A stretch of 64,000 bases of DNA, from contig VCCP01000005.1 of assembly GCA_005765155.1 (NCBI GenBank), positions 992,001-1,056,000 on the forward strand. The letters run 5' to 3'. This DNA comes from Zelopaecilomyces penicillatus (Eukaryota; Ascomycota; Sordariomycetes; Hypocreales; Pseudodiploosporaceae). The number at the start of each line of letters is the position of its first letter. The first letter of the stretch is position 1. The translations under genes and the position numbers were made by a program. The notes beneath the pieces were generated by a model that saw nothing but the letters and a program-made list of their open reading frames with translations, was not told the DNA's origin and did not search any database. This document shows, one piece after another, positions 12,570-23,240 of the stretch.

Positions 12570-14759
12570 ATGCATCACATAGCTGGTCTGCCCGCAAAGA
12601 TGGTGCAGGCTCAGCCATCATCACACTCGCTCGCATCGCTAGCAGAAACCACAGAGACTTTAGAGACTTCAGACGCATCGCAGGCTTTTCTGCCCCGACT
12701 CTCCGATGCCAAACCATACAACCCTCACGATTCTGCCGCCACTCACGGTCTCAGGCTGAAACGGTACTGGCTCCGCGCATTTGTCGTCATCTTGGCGCCT
12801 CTGGTAGTCTTCGCATACTTTGTCTGGATCTGGCAGGCTTGTCTACGCGACGAGAGCCCGTCCAAGTTTGCCTCTTACAGCCAGCTCTGGGTCTTTTACT
12901 CGTGGTTCATCATCGGCGTCTTCGGCCTCAACCTCTCCAAATATGGCCTTGTCGGCGCCGAGGCAGCCATGTTGCAGACACCAATGTGGCGGGCAAAGAA
13001 CCTCATGGTGCTCATGATGCACAACGGCAGCACCTGGAGCGGCCCAGGTGGCTGGATGAAAAGTGCCATGAAGCTCATGCAACGGAAGCAGGTCATTGTG
13101 GGACCGCTCTGGAACCTTCTTGCGATGCTCAGCCTGGTGTCGTTTGTTGCGTTGCCACTGTCCGGATTAGCCATGGAGCCTGCCGATGGCTTCGTGTCGT
13201 CTTCAACGCCAGTCATGGCAGTGGGCTACCTCTGGGAAAGGTTCAACTACCGGTTGGAAAAGCAGAATTTGAGAAATGGCCTTCCAGCTTGGAGGACTGG
13301 AATGCCCACAGTCCTTCCCGGGATTGGCTTGCTGTATACACCGCCGTATCTGAAGCGCAGCAAGTTTTCTCATCTCGACTCTTTGCCCAACACGCTACCG
13401 GCTGACGAAGGAAACCCTGACATGTTTCTGCCGCCGCAAGCAAATTACCCCATGGGCGGGAAAGCTTGGGGACTGCGTCTAGGATATAACTGCACAATTG
13501 TTGAGTCTGCATCAGAGTTCACAATATTGAACGAAAGGTCATCTGCGCATATTATTGAAAAGCACGGTGATTACACAATAGACGTTTTGCACCTCGATAC
13601 TCCGTCAAACGCAACCATCTATGCCTTCCAAGACGCAAGGAACAATCTGTGGGCATATGCTGAAATGGGCTTCACTCTTGACAGAAATTCCTCTAGACTA
13701 CAAGGCCGAGATGAACCGATTGGCAAAATATATGGTGACTCGGACCCAGCCTTTCCATCCGATGCCACCGGCGAGGTTGAGATCCTGGAATACATTATCT
13801 GGCAAGCTCATACAACACCCGGATATGTCGGCAATATTACTTTGAGCTTCAACGCATCCGTTGGTCCTTCTATCACTGGCCTGGGTAACCCGTTGATGTT
13901 AGGTAAAGATGGGAATTATACAGTGAATGAGCCATTTTTCGATCTAATCCCTAACCCCCTATGGGACAAATCAAAGAACATTTCGGATGATAAAACAAGA
14001 ATATATCCAAAACTAGTTCTTGGACATATTCAATCTTTTGCTGCTCCGATCGGCGTCCGATGCAGTCGCGCCTCAGCACTTGGTACGGCCGAACTAGATG
14101 TGAAAAGCAGCACTTTCGATTCATTTCAACAGTCACCCAGGCCGCCGTTTACGTACACCTACAGCGAAAATGAAACCCCTCGGTTTGGCCAAAACGCCGT
14201 AGATATCCTGGCCGGGCGCTACATGGATATCTTCACCTCAATCAACGCTCCTCCCCCACAAGTCTATTCCAACTCTGCATCATACAGCTATTTTTTGTCC
14301 GCAGCAATGCTTCGAAAGTCAATTATGCGAGCCCATGCCGTGGATGCTCTGCAGATCATGTATGACGGTTTAGGGAGCATGGACGGCGCGTATCTACACC
14401 CAAATCTAACCTCGTCTAAACCTGGCAAGATCCTCATCCAGGGTGCCATCTCTCCAATTGTGCCTGCTGTGCTTCTCGGTATCTGGGCGCTTGTCTCCGC
14501 GCTGGTGGGTGCGGTGTATGCGTTCCGCCTTCGATGGTCTGAAACGTTGGATGGCTACAGCATGTTTCGGTTTGGTGCTGACTTTGCGGATCGCATCAAC
14601 GGCCAGGCTGACTTTTCGATGACTATTCCTTTTGATAAGTGTGAAAAGCTGGCTGCGCTGCCTGGCATGATTGGGGATTCTCGTGTTCAATCATTTCCTG
14701 GGCACGTCAGCCTTGTTGAACCAGGAAACACAATTAATCCACGGAAACGATATACATAG
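12570..14759 (+). CDS. Large multi-pass membrane protein, uncharacterised, about 729 aa
   Basis: The frame is open from 12453, but the ATG at 12570 gives a more natural start; an ATG at 12600 is also possible. Hydrophobic segments, by eye: FVVILAPLVVFAYFVWIW, LWVFYSWFIIGVFGLNL and LWNLLAMLSLVSFVALPL within the first 230 residues, and IVPAVLLGIWALVSALVGAV near the C-terminus. Between them lies a region of about 430 residues with several N-x-S/T sequons (NYT, NIT, NAS), probably extracytoplasmic. The short tail ends LVEPGNTINPRKRYT. I do not recognise a catalytic domain. Such proteins are often lineage-specific surface proteins of filamentous ascomycetes, but that is inference. Single exon. Confidence 0.75.
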   Translation: MHHIAGLPAKMVQAQPSSHSLASLAETTETLETSDASQAFLPRLSDAKPYNPHDSAATHGLRLKRYWLRAFVVILAPLVVFAYFVWIWQACLRDESPSKFASYSQLWVFYSWFIIGVFGLNLSKYGLVGAEAAMLQTPMWRAKNLMVLMMHNGSTWSGPGGWMKSAMKLMQRKQVIVGPLWNLLAMLSLVSFVALPLSGLAMEPADGFVSSSTPVMAVGYLWERFNYRLEKQNLRNGLPAWRTGMPTVLPGIGLLYTPPYLKRSKFSHLDSLPNTLPADEGNPDMFLPPQANYPMGGKAWGLRLGYNCTIVESASEFTILNERSSAHIIEKHGDYTIDVLHLDTPSNATIYAFQDARNNLWAYAEMGFTLDRNSSRLQGRDEPIGKIYGDSDPAFPSDATGEVEILEYIIWQAHTTPGYVGNITLSFNASVGPSITGLGNPLMLGKDGNYTVNEPFFDLIPNPLWDKSKNISDDKTRIYPKLVLGHIQSFAAPIGVRCSRASALGTAELDVKSSTFDSFQQSPRPPFTYTYSENETPRFGQNAVDILAGRYMDIFTSINAPPPQVYSNSASYSYFLSAAMLRKSIMRAHAVDALQIMYDGLGSMDGAYLHPNLTSSKPGKILIQGAISPIVPAVLLGIWALVSALVGAVYAFRLRWSETLDGYSMFRFGADFADRINGQADFSMTIPFDKCEKLAALPGMIGDSRVQSFPGHVSLVEPGNTINPRKRYT

Positions 14760-15090
14760 ATTAGGATACTCAATTTTTTTTAATTTCTTTTACTTTGATT
14801 ACACAAGCTTTTCCCTTCAAGCTGGGCACAATGTTGTTGGTCGGAATACTGATGACATTGAGGTTTTAAGCAGCACGTTAGCTTAAGGCTTGATGGCAGC
14901 AGAGTCGCTTATATATAAAGAAAGAACTAATTCACGGCAATGCACACTGTTGTCTGTTCTAGTACATGAGAGTATCATTGTTTTTGACAAGACATCAAAA
15001 CGACAACTACTTCAACACATATTCAGCTTCAACAAACAGTGCTCCGCGAGTCCACTACAGCGTAGACATCCAGTATCAGGTATAGACTCC
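14760..15090. other. Short convergent intergenic region
   Basis: Contains T-rich sequence just after the stop at 14759 and no supported gene; it should hold the 3' ends of two convergent genes. Confidence 0.4.
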
Positions 15091-16923
15091 CTACTCGGTG
15101 ATTGTGTTGGCAAGATCAGGCAGTTTCGACCGATAATGCAGCCGCGCAACAAGCCCTGTGTCCGGATCCAAGAAACGAACAAAAGATTCATACAGCACCT
15201 GGTCCAAACCACACTCACTCCTAATATCGCCTTCATTAGCACCTTTGTTCAGTTGATAAGTAGCCAGATGCAACAGCTCTTCAACGTCATCATTCCCGCC
15301 TTCGTCAAACGCTTGTGCTAGTAACTCCCATGCATTATGCCCTTCGGGTAGCGTGGAACACGTGCAACCCTTGTATAATCGTCTAATGTTGGCCTCGCAA
15401 CGCTTGTATAAGTCGCCATACGATTCTGACGCATTGGTTGTGGGAAGGACAATGTCTGCAATGTCGTCTACTTCACGAGGTCTGTTGGGGATCCTGTCCT
15501 GGACGCTTTTTGCCTCGTATCTCCACATCTTGGGGGTGTTGTACCTCCAAAAGACGACGTAGATGGCGGCTGAGCCGAGAGCTGTGTCGATCACATCATA
15601 GTCGCAGTGCTCAACAGCCCAGTTCAAGGCATGAAGGATCCATGCCGCAGCATCCACGACTTGCTGGTCGCTAGTGAAGCTCCGTACAAAGTTGTTGTAT
15701 TCTCCACACAAAACGTCTCTCTCATAGTCGAGAATGTCATTCAGCACAATCATGATCCAGGATGCCACGAGACCCCGAGGCGTGTCTAAGCCTTCTCCCA
15801 CCGTGGTGAAGACAATAATCTCCCCCGCGCGGTCCTGATACAGCTTGTATCTCTTTTCGCGGGTGCTGTGATCGTCAGAGACATATTTTCCAGGCAGCAC
15901 GTCTTCAGCTCGCCCTTTGGCACGGCGCATCATCTCCAAACAATCCGTTCGGAATACCTCTGCGCAGCGGCGAGGAATGTCCAACGGGGGGGTGACCCAC
16001 GCCCACTCGGTAGCAATCAGCCAGTCTGCTTTCCGGTCGCGGTACAAAGACCGCATGGGGCCGTAGTCGACGAGAGTTGTCAAATGGCAGAGAAGGTTTT
16101 CCAGGTGATAGCCCGGACGCCATCTGCTGTCTCTGCAAGCGAAAGCGAACCATCCGTTCCAGGTGATCCAGACTTCGAGATCGCCTCGCTTCCACATGCC
16201 GCCGGGCTCAGTATCGCATTGGTCCATGTAATTACCAATTCTCCGGTTTCTAACTGCGCTATCGCGCTTGAGCACAGTGGTGCCATCTTTGCCGCCGAGG
16301 CCATCCCAGCCCCCGTAACCTTGTCCGAAGTGTTTTTCTTGGCCGGTTGCTGCGTGGGTCCCTCCTAAGCTCCCCTTTTCCAGCTCTTTGTACGTTTTGT
16401 CAATGATGTCCTGGCTCAGGATCGTGTCAACAGGAGGGCCGGCCGCCTGATGGGTATTGCTGTTTGCCTGAGATAGTACATGCTCTGCCCATAGCCGTCT
16501 CAGGTGTGGTAAATTTCTTCCTCCTGCAGCAGCAGAAGTATCATCATCGACAACATCCGTGGTCTGTGGCACATCGATGATGGTATGACCGTCAAAGGAT
16601 ACCCATCCCCCGTAGATACAATGAAGACCAATATCCGTAGTCTGACGCTCCCTCCGACACCAGTATCCAAGGCAAGACTTGGAGTTCATGTGTCCGGGAC
16701 AAGAGATGTAATGCGTTGCAGAGCCGATTTTGGCCGTAATCGTCGCTGTCCAAGACGTTGCCGCGCTATCATCGTCCGGCTTGGTTGGACCCCATCTTTC
16801 CAATCGTTGTGGCAGCCAAGTTTCACAGATTTCCGACTTCATCCTCTCCACTATCTGGGCGAGGACTTCCGGCTCTGGAGCTGGATAGTGCAAACCGTTG
16901 GAAACTTTAGCTTCGGACTCCAT
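15091..16923 (-). CDS. Hypothetical soluble protein with N-D-x-x-D-x-x-x-D motif, 610 aa
   Basis: Intronless, starting MESEAKVSNGLHYP. The C-terminal half is predicted by eye to be helical and contains MIVLNDILDYERDVLCGEY. The spacing N-D-x-x-D-x-x-x-D resembles the NSE/DTE metal-binding motif of class I terpene synthases and also the first Asp-rich motif of UbiA prenyltransferases. There are no clustered membrane helices as in UbiA enzymes, and I see no convincing partner DDxxD motif in a helix, so the terpene-synthase idea is weak. The N-terminal 120 residues contain a Cys/Trp-rich segment (CPGHMNSKSCLGYWCRRE) of the kind that binds metal. Function is unassigned; NRPS-cluster membership is unlikely at this distance. 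Confidence 0.6.
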   Translation of the reverse strand: MESEAKVSNGLHYPAPEPEVLAQIVERMKSEICETWLPQRLERWGPTKPDDDSAATSWTATITAKIGSATHYISCPGHMNSKSCLGYWCRRERQTTDIGLHCIYGGWVSFDGHTIIDVPQTTDVVDDDTSAAAGGRNLPHLRRLWAEHVLSQANSNTHQAAGPPVDTILSQDIIDKTYKELEKGSLGGTHAATGQEKHFGQGYGGWDGLGGKDGTTVLKRDSAVRNRRIGNYMDQCDTEPGGMWKRGDLEVWITWNGWFAFACRDSRWRPGYHLENLLCHLTTLVDYGPMRSLYRDRKADWLIATEWAWVTPPLDIPRRCAEVFRTDCLEMMRRAKGRAEDVLPGKYVSDDHSTREKRYKLYQDRAGEIIVFTTVGEGLDTPRGLVASWIMIVLNDILDYERDVLCGEYNNFVRSFTSDQQVVDAAAWILHALNWAVEHCDYDVIDTALGSAAIYVVFWRYNTPKMWRYEAKSVQDRIPNRPREVDDIADIVLPTTNASESYGDLYKRCEANIRRLYKGCTCSTLPEGHNAWELLAQAFDEGGNDDVEELLHLATYQLNKGANEGDIRSECGLDQVLYESFVRFLDPDTGLVARLHYRSKLPDLANTITE

Positions 16924-18215
16924 TATGGCTAGTCAACAACGATTAGGGATAAGGTAATAGAGCGTAACAGTAATCAGAATTTATCCCGTGTCTCGGGGCT
17001 TATTGACAATGAATGCTAGAAGAAGCAACAGTGTCGCCATAGTAGGTTTACAGGGCCTTCTTATAGCTCGCTTGATCGTACAGGATTATCTTACAAAGCT
17101 GTGCTGACTGCATCGGCAAAATCACTAGGTTAGGTGATGGATAGTCAAGGAAGCCGAGATTCGAGACCAGCCGTATTATCAAGAAGTGCTCAAGCAGCCC
17201 AACTCTGTAAGAAATCACATGCAATTTATGTTTGTCTGACACATTCAGAGTCTGTGCACTGCTTGAATTGCATCATGATCAGCAACGCCTCAAGCAAGAT
17301 AAGAAGATATAATCTACTGTCAGGTGGGATGAAGTGTGCAGAAGACTGTGGCCAAATTCGGTCAAGAGATGTATTCCTATAATTTTATACAGCTTGAAAG
17401 GTTCTCAGGCAAACAGGGTAGGAAAAGGCCGTCGCCAATATGACAGTGCCTGGATAGGTAGGGAGTTTACTTGATAAGATTTCTATACATTGCTAGAGCT
17501 CTCCATGTATAGCTAGATATCTAAAGATCTCAGCAAATTTCATAATTACAATTTCCTAGGCCTAGCTGTGTTTTGTGCACCATGCTGTCAAAGAAGGCAA
17601 TAAGATACATATTCAGGTGGGATAATCCCTTTGAAAGACTCATACCGAATTAGGTTAAGAGACGTATTATCCATACCTTTATCCCGTTTGAGAGGCCCTC
17701 ACGGGATGTGGGTTAGCGCCTTGGGCTTGTTTTCTGATTCCTCTTCCCTTGTTTACACCTGCAGTTCTTGTTTACCGCCTTTGCGGAATTTCTTATTTGC
17801 GGGCTGTAAAAGCACATGTCAGTGCCACGAACCCAACCTGATAAAGAGAAAACAACACACCCTGAATACATCCACAGATGCGACAAGTTGTGGGTACGGG
17901 TGCGCTGACACAACTAAGCCATAGGAGGATTAGCAAGAAAAGCCACTGAGCCGTGACATGAAGAGACTGAATACAGGCACCAATTGATCATCTCATAATG
18001 GACTCCAACCCAAAAAGGCTATGGAATGCTGTTTAGCTTGGATACATGCTGTAATAAGAGCCATTCAGATAACCAAGTACATGTACACTTCTGTTATTTG
18101 TGGCACAACAACCACAACAAGAAATTCTTATAACTAGTCAGACCAGATACCAAAAGTAGCCGGCCATGGTTCCACTTTGTAGTGCAACAATTCTTCCAAC
18201 TGTTCAGTTTATTTA
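16924..18215. repeat. Diverged duplicated intergenic sequence (left part of local duplication)
   Basis: No gene supported. About 17290-17400 and 17590-17700 are diverged direct repeats (compare the words around TCAGGTGGGAT and AAATTCGGTCAAGAGATGTATT / GAATTAGGTTAAGAGACGTATT), many differences being transitions. 17470-17545 is another degenerate AT array. From about 17750 the sequence matches 18867 onward, offset about 1.1 kb, and is the 3' flank of the secreted-protein gene at 18216. Confidence 0.55.
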
Positions 18216-18669
18216 TCAAAACCCCCAGCCATAATGCGACCAAGCATCATAAATCAAGTTTCCTCCAGCATAGACGCCAAGATCTGAAGGTCGGCTTGCC
18301 CAAATATTCTGGATATTGGCCCGCAAAGATGTCACTGTCACACCAGTGCAACTTCCCGCACACGCCTGAAACGCTCTAAGCCGGTCGAAGGCATTCCCTG
18401 CGAGTAGCTTCGTAACCATACAGCTAAGCTGTGTGCTGGTTAGTTTGGATATAAAGATATGTATGAGTTTTGTTTCTTACACATGCACCCGGGTTTGCGT
18501 CTTTTCGTTTCAGCAGCTCAACCTCTTTGTGAGTTTCTTGATGAAACTGGTCTTGGTTCTGTAGATTCTGGTGGACTAATTTATCATCGATTTTGGTGTT
18601 ATCCACGAAAGGAGGCGCGGCCAATGCTGGCAAAACGAAAGCCAGGGCAAGGAGAGTTTTAGGATTCAT
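18216..18669 (-). CDS. Small secreted protein, paralogue A, 133 aa
   Basis: Two exons, 18669..18481 and 18428..18216, with a 52-nt intron (donor GTAAGA, CTAAC, acceptor CACAG). The ATG at 18669 gives the signal peptide MNPKTLLALAFVLPALAAPP; an in-frame ATG at 18735 would add a second hydrophobic stretch and is less likely. A Gln/His-rich stretch and an LLKRKD dibasic site precede the cysteine region (GACLSCMVTKLLAGN, FQACAGSCTG). The C-terminus reads AGGNLIYDAW. Intron position and phase, exon-2 length (213 nt) and layout match the gene at 19220, so the two are tandem duplicates. Function unknown; effector-like. Confidence 0.7.
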
Positions 18670-18740
18670 CTTGAAGGTGAATATCAAATGAGTGCAATTT
18701 AATGTAAGTAGGAGAATGATGGAAATAAGTTTCAAGATGC

Positions 18741-18752
18741 TGGCTTTTTATA
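18741..18752 (-). promoter_or_regulatory. TATA-like box of secreted-protein gene A
   Basis: Minus-strand TATAAAAAGCC lies about 75 nt upstream of the ATG at 18669. The equivalent position of the paralogue (about 19816) carries a related AT-rich run, and a third promoter-like copy lies at about 20735. Confidence 0.4.
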
Positions 18753-19219
18753 TTATCGTATATCAACCAGGTGATTGTATAGCAGCACCCTCTCTTCCCG
18801 GCTCGTATAAAGGGGGACCGAAACTTGGCACGAGTCAGTAAGCTCTATTCATTATGATTCACTCATTTACACCTGCACCTCTTGTTTACCGTCTTTGTGA
18901 GGTCTCTTACTTACAGACTAGGCTGTGGGCGCATATCTCAGTACCACAAACCTAACCTACTAAACAGAAAACAGCACACTCCAAATTGCCCACAGAATGC
19001 GATGAGTTACGGATACGGGGTGTACTAGCATAACCCAAGACACACAGGAAAGGTTGCAAGAAGGGTCGCAGAGCTGCGACACGAAGACATTGATTAAAGC
19101 GACCCATTAATCTCCCCATTGATCTGATTTGCAATGTTCTAAATACAGGCAGTCTAATAGACGTAGCTAGCTACAATTCCACTCTGTGCTACCACAGTTC
19201 TTTTGACTCTTCAACTGTT

Positions 19220-19698
19220 TTAGTTATCCGCCCGGTAGGACGTCCAAACATCATAACAAATAGATCCTGCGGCGTAGGGGCCAAGATATCTGGCTTCGCT
19301 ATTCCATATCACCTTGGTATTATTTATGATATTGGCAAAATGGAAATCCCTACATAATTCAATACACCGTTGATATCCCTCGAACTTGGAACGGAAATTC
19401 CCAGTCATAAGCTTTGCGACGACACAGATAAGCTGAAACCTGGTTAGTTCAGGAGCTAGGATAATATGGAAAAAGGGGAAGAAGAAGAAAAATGCTTGTT
19501 CCTTACACATGAGCCCGCGGTTACTCGTTTTTGTAGCTGATGACCTGTGGAAATTTCCTGAAGAAGCTGGCCTTGGCTCTGAACATTCTGATAAATGGAA
19601 TCCGCCAGGTTGTCATTTACTCTGACATTGTCCACAGAAGGAGGCACTGCCAATGCTGGCAAGGCAAAAGCCAGGGTAAGAAAAGTGCCAGGCTGCAT
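19220..19698 (-). CDS. Small secreted protein, paralogue B, 134 aa
   Basis: Exons 19698..19507 and 19432..19220, with a 74-nt intron (donor GTAAGG, CTAAC, acceptor TTTCAG). Signal peptide MQPGTFLTLAFALPALAVPP. Mature part: N-terminal Gln-rich region with QLQKR (likely Kex2 site), then GSCLICVVAKLMTGN, YQRCIELCRD and a tail YAAGSICYDVW. It is diverged but colinear with the protein at 18216: same exon-2 length, same intron phase, and shared C-x-x-C and AAG(S/N)xxYD(V/A)W elements. Coding, intron and flanking DNA are all duplicated, so it arose by segmental tandem duplication. Both copies stay open, suggesting selection rather than complete decay. Confidence 0.7.
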
Positions 19699-19758
19699 AT
19701 TTAAACGAAATGGGAGAGTGAAAAAGCCCGAATTGGGATAAACGATAATGTTTAGCAA

Positions 19759-21875
19759 CTGATGTAGTATGAGAGTTGAGGTTGTTGCAATTCTGAGAGA
19801 GAGAGATCAGGTTGCTGGTTTTTTATTTAAATGTTATGATCCATTAATCATCAGATATTCTGATGGAGGCTTTTTTTGCACTCCATTTTGTGTACAAAGG
19901 GTCCGAAGCCATGCGCGAGTCAGTAAGCTAAGACTCTTCAGCTTAAGCTCCATTCACTACCTATGATTCATTTGTGTAATATAAATCGGGTTTGAGACAT
20001 TCTCATTATGGCTCATACTAGATAATATTTAAAGTTAACGAAATTCTAGCAGAATCGGTTATATCCGGAAAAAGCTCGACACATTTATCAACAGGGCTGA
20101 GATTCAGAATGATCTAATCAATGTGGAATCTAGACTAAACATGAGGCTATTCTAGTAACTGAACTACCATTTCTTCTATGTACTGTGATGGTCTCATCAG
20201 CATATTGACATGATATGTTACTGTATGTGTGTTTCTTTCTTCCCAAGTCGACGATCATTGTTGCCTCAAGCCAGTACCTGGAGCTTGCATTGTGCACAAC
20301 TCTGCCATCTGATTTGTCCATAGACCCCCTGTATCTTGAATGCTTATAGCCCCTGTCTTTCTCTACGAAACCCCTGCAGTAGCTTGGCTTCTTTGTAGTG
20401 TAGTCTAGAAGGTCAAGGCTGAGAGGCTTGAGGCTTTAGCATTCTCATCATAATTAGCCTATGAGAATCTCCGCGTTGGCCAGCTATATGTCTCATGCCT
20501 TCTGAATACATATCATGCCTGGACAGATTCCTGACGATTGGCTCGATCGGCGCGAGCGGTCAACCTGTCATCCCTGTGGGTAGTATTATGACTAGATGAA
20601 CTAGAAAATACTGCAGTGTCTGTCACCGCCAGAAGTTCTCAATCACACCAGGGGATCCGCGTTAAAACCGAACTTGGGCAATAATACGATTCAGGTGTTT
20701 CGGTTGGCTGATGGATAGATATGTAAAAAGACGCTGACTTTTCATGTTATTGTATATTAATTTAGCGGATTTCACTATAATGCTCTTCTACTCGGCTTGT
20801 GTCAAAGAGGCGGCCGAAACTAGAAATGAGTCATTGAGCTAGATTCCTCAGCCGCAGCCGCAACCGCAGCCGAAGATCTATTCATCATGATTCATGTGTT
20901 TAAACCAACATGTGGTAAATTCATCATGGCTTATTCAATGCAGTGTTTATAGTTAACTAATATGCTTGCAGTACCGACTATATTCAAGACGCGGCTGGTA
21001 TTGAGCAAGTGACTAAGTTGCAGAGTATTCTCATCAATTTCAAATAACACTTTCTTGAAAGGGCCCCCCCCCTGCAGAAGGTTGGTGCTTGGCTTTGTTT
21101 AGCCTGGCTAAGACCTTTGAGGCTTGGACATTGCAATCATAATTAGCCTATGAGAAGCTCAGCGTTAGGCAGCGTTATGTCTCAACCCTTTTGTATGCAG
21201 GTTAGACCTGTAAAGATCCCCAACGATCGACTCCATCAGCGCCGGCTGTTAGCTTGGCACCTTTCCGAGCGGCATTAACATGACCAGACGGGCTAGCAAG
21301 TGCCGAAGACGCCTTGCCGCCACCCGAAAATCCCGAAAAACGCAGGGGTTCTGCGACCCCGACCTTTGGCAGTAGTAATAAAACTCTACGTGACTAGTTG
21401 ACCCAGCTTTGGCCACTACTTGCCTGTCCGGTTGGTTTGACTCCTCCGAACCATGGGGAATGTCTCATGAACTTTATCCAAGATGCTGGGAACCATGAAC
21501 ACACCCCAGGCGGTGTGGCTTATGCTCGCTCATAGTTGGTGATTTGGCTAGGGGAAACATAGGCCTAATAATTCTATGCTATTCGAGATTGATTCATTCT
21601 GAGTTGGCTGTCTAATAATGATCAAAACATTCTCTATATGACTCATCTTTTAGCTGGGCTTATGCTGTGAGCTATTTACTCATTTTAAGCTGTGGTAGAA
21701 ATATATGCGCGTACATACTGTACATAACAAACAAAGGATTAATAGATATATAAGCTCTCATATCTGTAATATCAATTTTCTTTTTACAACAGCACTTGCA
21801 ACACTCGCAACATTCGCATCTATTCAATCCATCATCTGCATTCCATACTGTTTAAGCCTCTTCTTTCGTTCAAAA
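19759..21875. repeat. Decayed duplicated segments with a third promoter copy
   Basis: No intact gene. 20735-20905 resembles the upstream regions of the secreted-protein genes (compare 18744-18860 and 19816-19975: an AAGG-type block, then CCGAA, GAGTCA, ATTCA and ATGATTCA in the same order), but no matching coding region follows on the minus strand. About 20370-20640 and 21065-21330 form a second diverged direct repeat pair; a 19-bp exact word, TCATAATTAGCCTATGAGA, sits at 20448-20466 and 21136-21154. This is a zone of repeated local duplication and decay. Confidence 0.6.
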
Positions 21876-22333
21876 ATGCATTTCAAAGTACTTGGATCAC
21901 TTGCCCTTGCGGCTCTCAGCTCTATGGTCTCTGCTGAATGCCATAGAAGCGGAGAGGTTTCTACTCAACCAGATGTCAATGCACTCTTGATGGAGAACAA
22001 TCAGAGACTCAGACTTATTTGCTCACAAATGACAATCATGCCTTTCAGGTCCGGTCAGACATCCGATCAGTGTCTTCTCGCTTCGGATGGGCAAAGGAAA
22101 TGGCAATTCTTTGCCGCTCGTACCAGCAAAGGCCCCAATTATGTGTGGCTCCAAATGGATGAATGCATAAATGGTCTTCGGACTGAAGTTGTTGGATGTC
22201 CTCGTGGTGGAATCAGAGGATATAAAGACTTCAAATTTGGGTATGTCTTTAATAGAGCTAGTCCTGTCCGGCGTCTCGTACTCTGAGCTAACCTCTCTAC
22301 AGAGCCGATATCAACATTGGAGACCACTGTTAA
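21876..22333 (+). CDS. Small secreted six-cysteine protein, 131 aa
   Basis: Exons 21876..22240 and 22303..22333. The ATG at 21876 (after CAAAA) gives the signal peptide MHFKVLGSLALAALSSMVSAE; the open frame extends upstream to 21705 but reads as leader. The 62-nt intron (GTATGT, CTAAC, CTACAG) must be removed, because reading through it gives a spurious C-terminus. Splicing ends the protein FGADINIGDHC, adding a sixth cysteine. Cysteines (ECH, ICS, QCL, ECI, GCP, DHC) allow three disulfides. No catalytic motif seen; probable apoplastic or effector-type protein. Confidence 0.75.
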
Positions 22334-23240
22334 GAAGTTTTTTGTTGCCTTTCGATTGAGATTTTTGGGTGCAACCAATCATCTTGTCATGTTGGAGAGG
22401 ATTATGAAGGAATTGGGTTGATGTTGGCCGATGACATAGTGCCGTTTGCGGATTTTGGATGACATTGGCTGTACATCCACTTAATTTGGTAGCCATTCTT
22501 ATTGCAGTGGGTTGGATACGCTCAGAATGAAACACGATATAATCAATAGAACTGTTGGCTTCATTATTACAAGACCCTGAGGCTAGTAATGCCTGACGCA
22601 GTGCTGAGCAAAGCTGGATTGCTTGGGCTGGTGGAATTGCTTATCCACCGAATCTTTTCCAATTAAATCATATTCCTCCGGAGGCATCTGCCGCGTAGCT
22701 CATCACGTCTACAGCTTGAGTATTGGATACAGGCTATTAAGAGGGCTCTTGTGTAAGGGTTATGTGAGGTGAGGTGATCGCGACTGTGGCGTGTACCCAC
22801 CCAAGCACATGGATGTGGATGACCCGACACGATAAGCGCCACTGTGGCTAGTGAGTATCGTGGCGCAGTAGCTCCAGGATCCTAGTAAAGATCTCACCTT
22901 TCGCAACACTGCTTCACACCTTTGCTCAATCATGTCGCCGTGCGTGTATCGTGTTGCATGTTAGGCTGCAAATTGCGTTGTAGTACACCGGCAGCCAGAA
23001 GCAGAGGGTTATCCAACGCCAGTAAGTGATCAGCCAACATCCTGGGACATTCAGCCTGGGCACATGAGATTAACACTTCGCGGCTGTAGAGCTGCTTTAG
23101 TGTCATAGCTCTCAATCCCAGTGGTTAAGCGTTGAAGACAAGCAAGAGTAACGGCTGTTAGCGGCAACACAAAACATCTTCAACACATATCACATAACTT
23201 CAGGGTAAATCGATCAAGTGAGATTCTGCTCCCATCCGCA
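22334..23240. other. Intergenic region
   Basis: Nothing recognisable; presumably the 3' region of the secreted-protein gene and the promoter of the SesA-like gene. No repeats noted. Confidence 0.4.

Noticed and set aside
12509..13405. 298-codon open frame overlapping the membrane-protein gene in another frame
   Set aside because: Arg/His/Ser-rich translation typical of a shadow of a GC-rich coding region; the membrane-protein frame has coherent hydrophobic segments.
17134..17161. tRNA-like GATTCGAG word and similar T-loop-like words elsewhere (28.5, 50.19, 53.81 kb)
   Set aside because: No matching acceptor, D and anticodon stems could be found around any of them.
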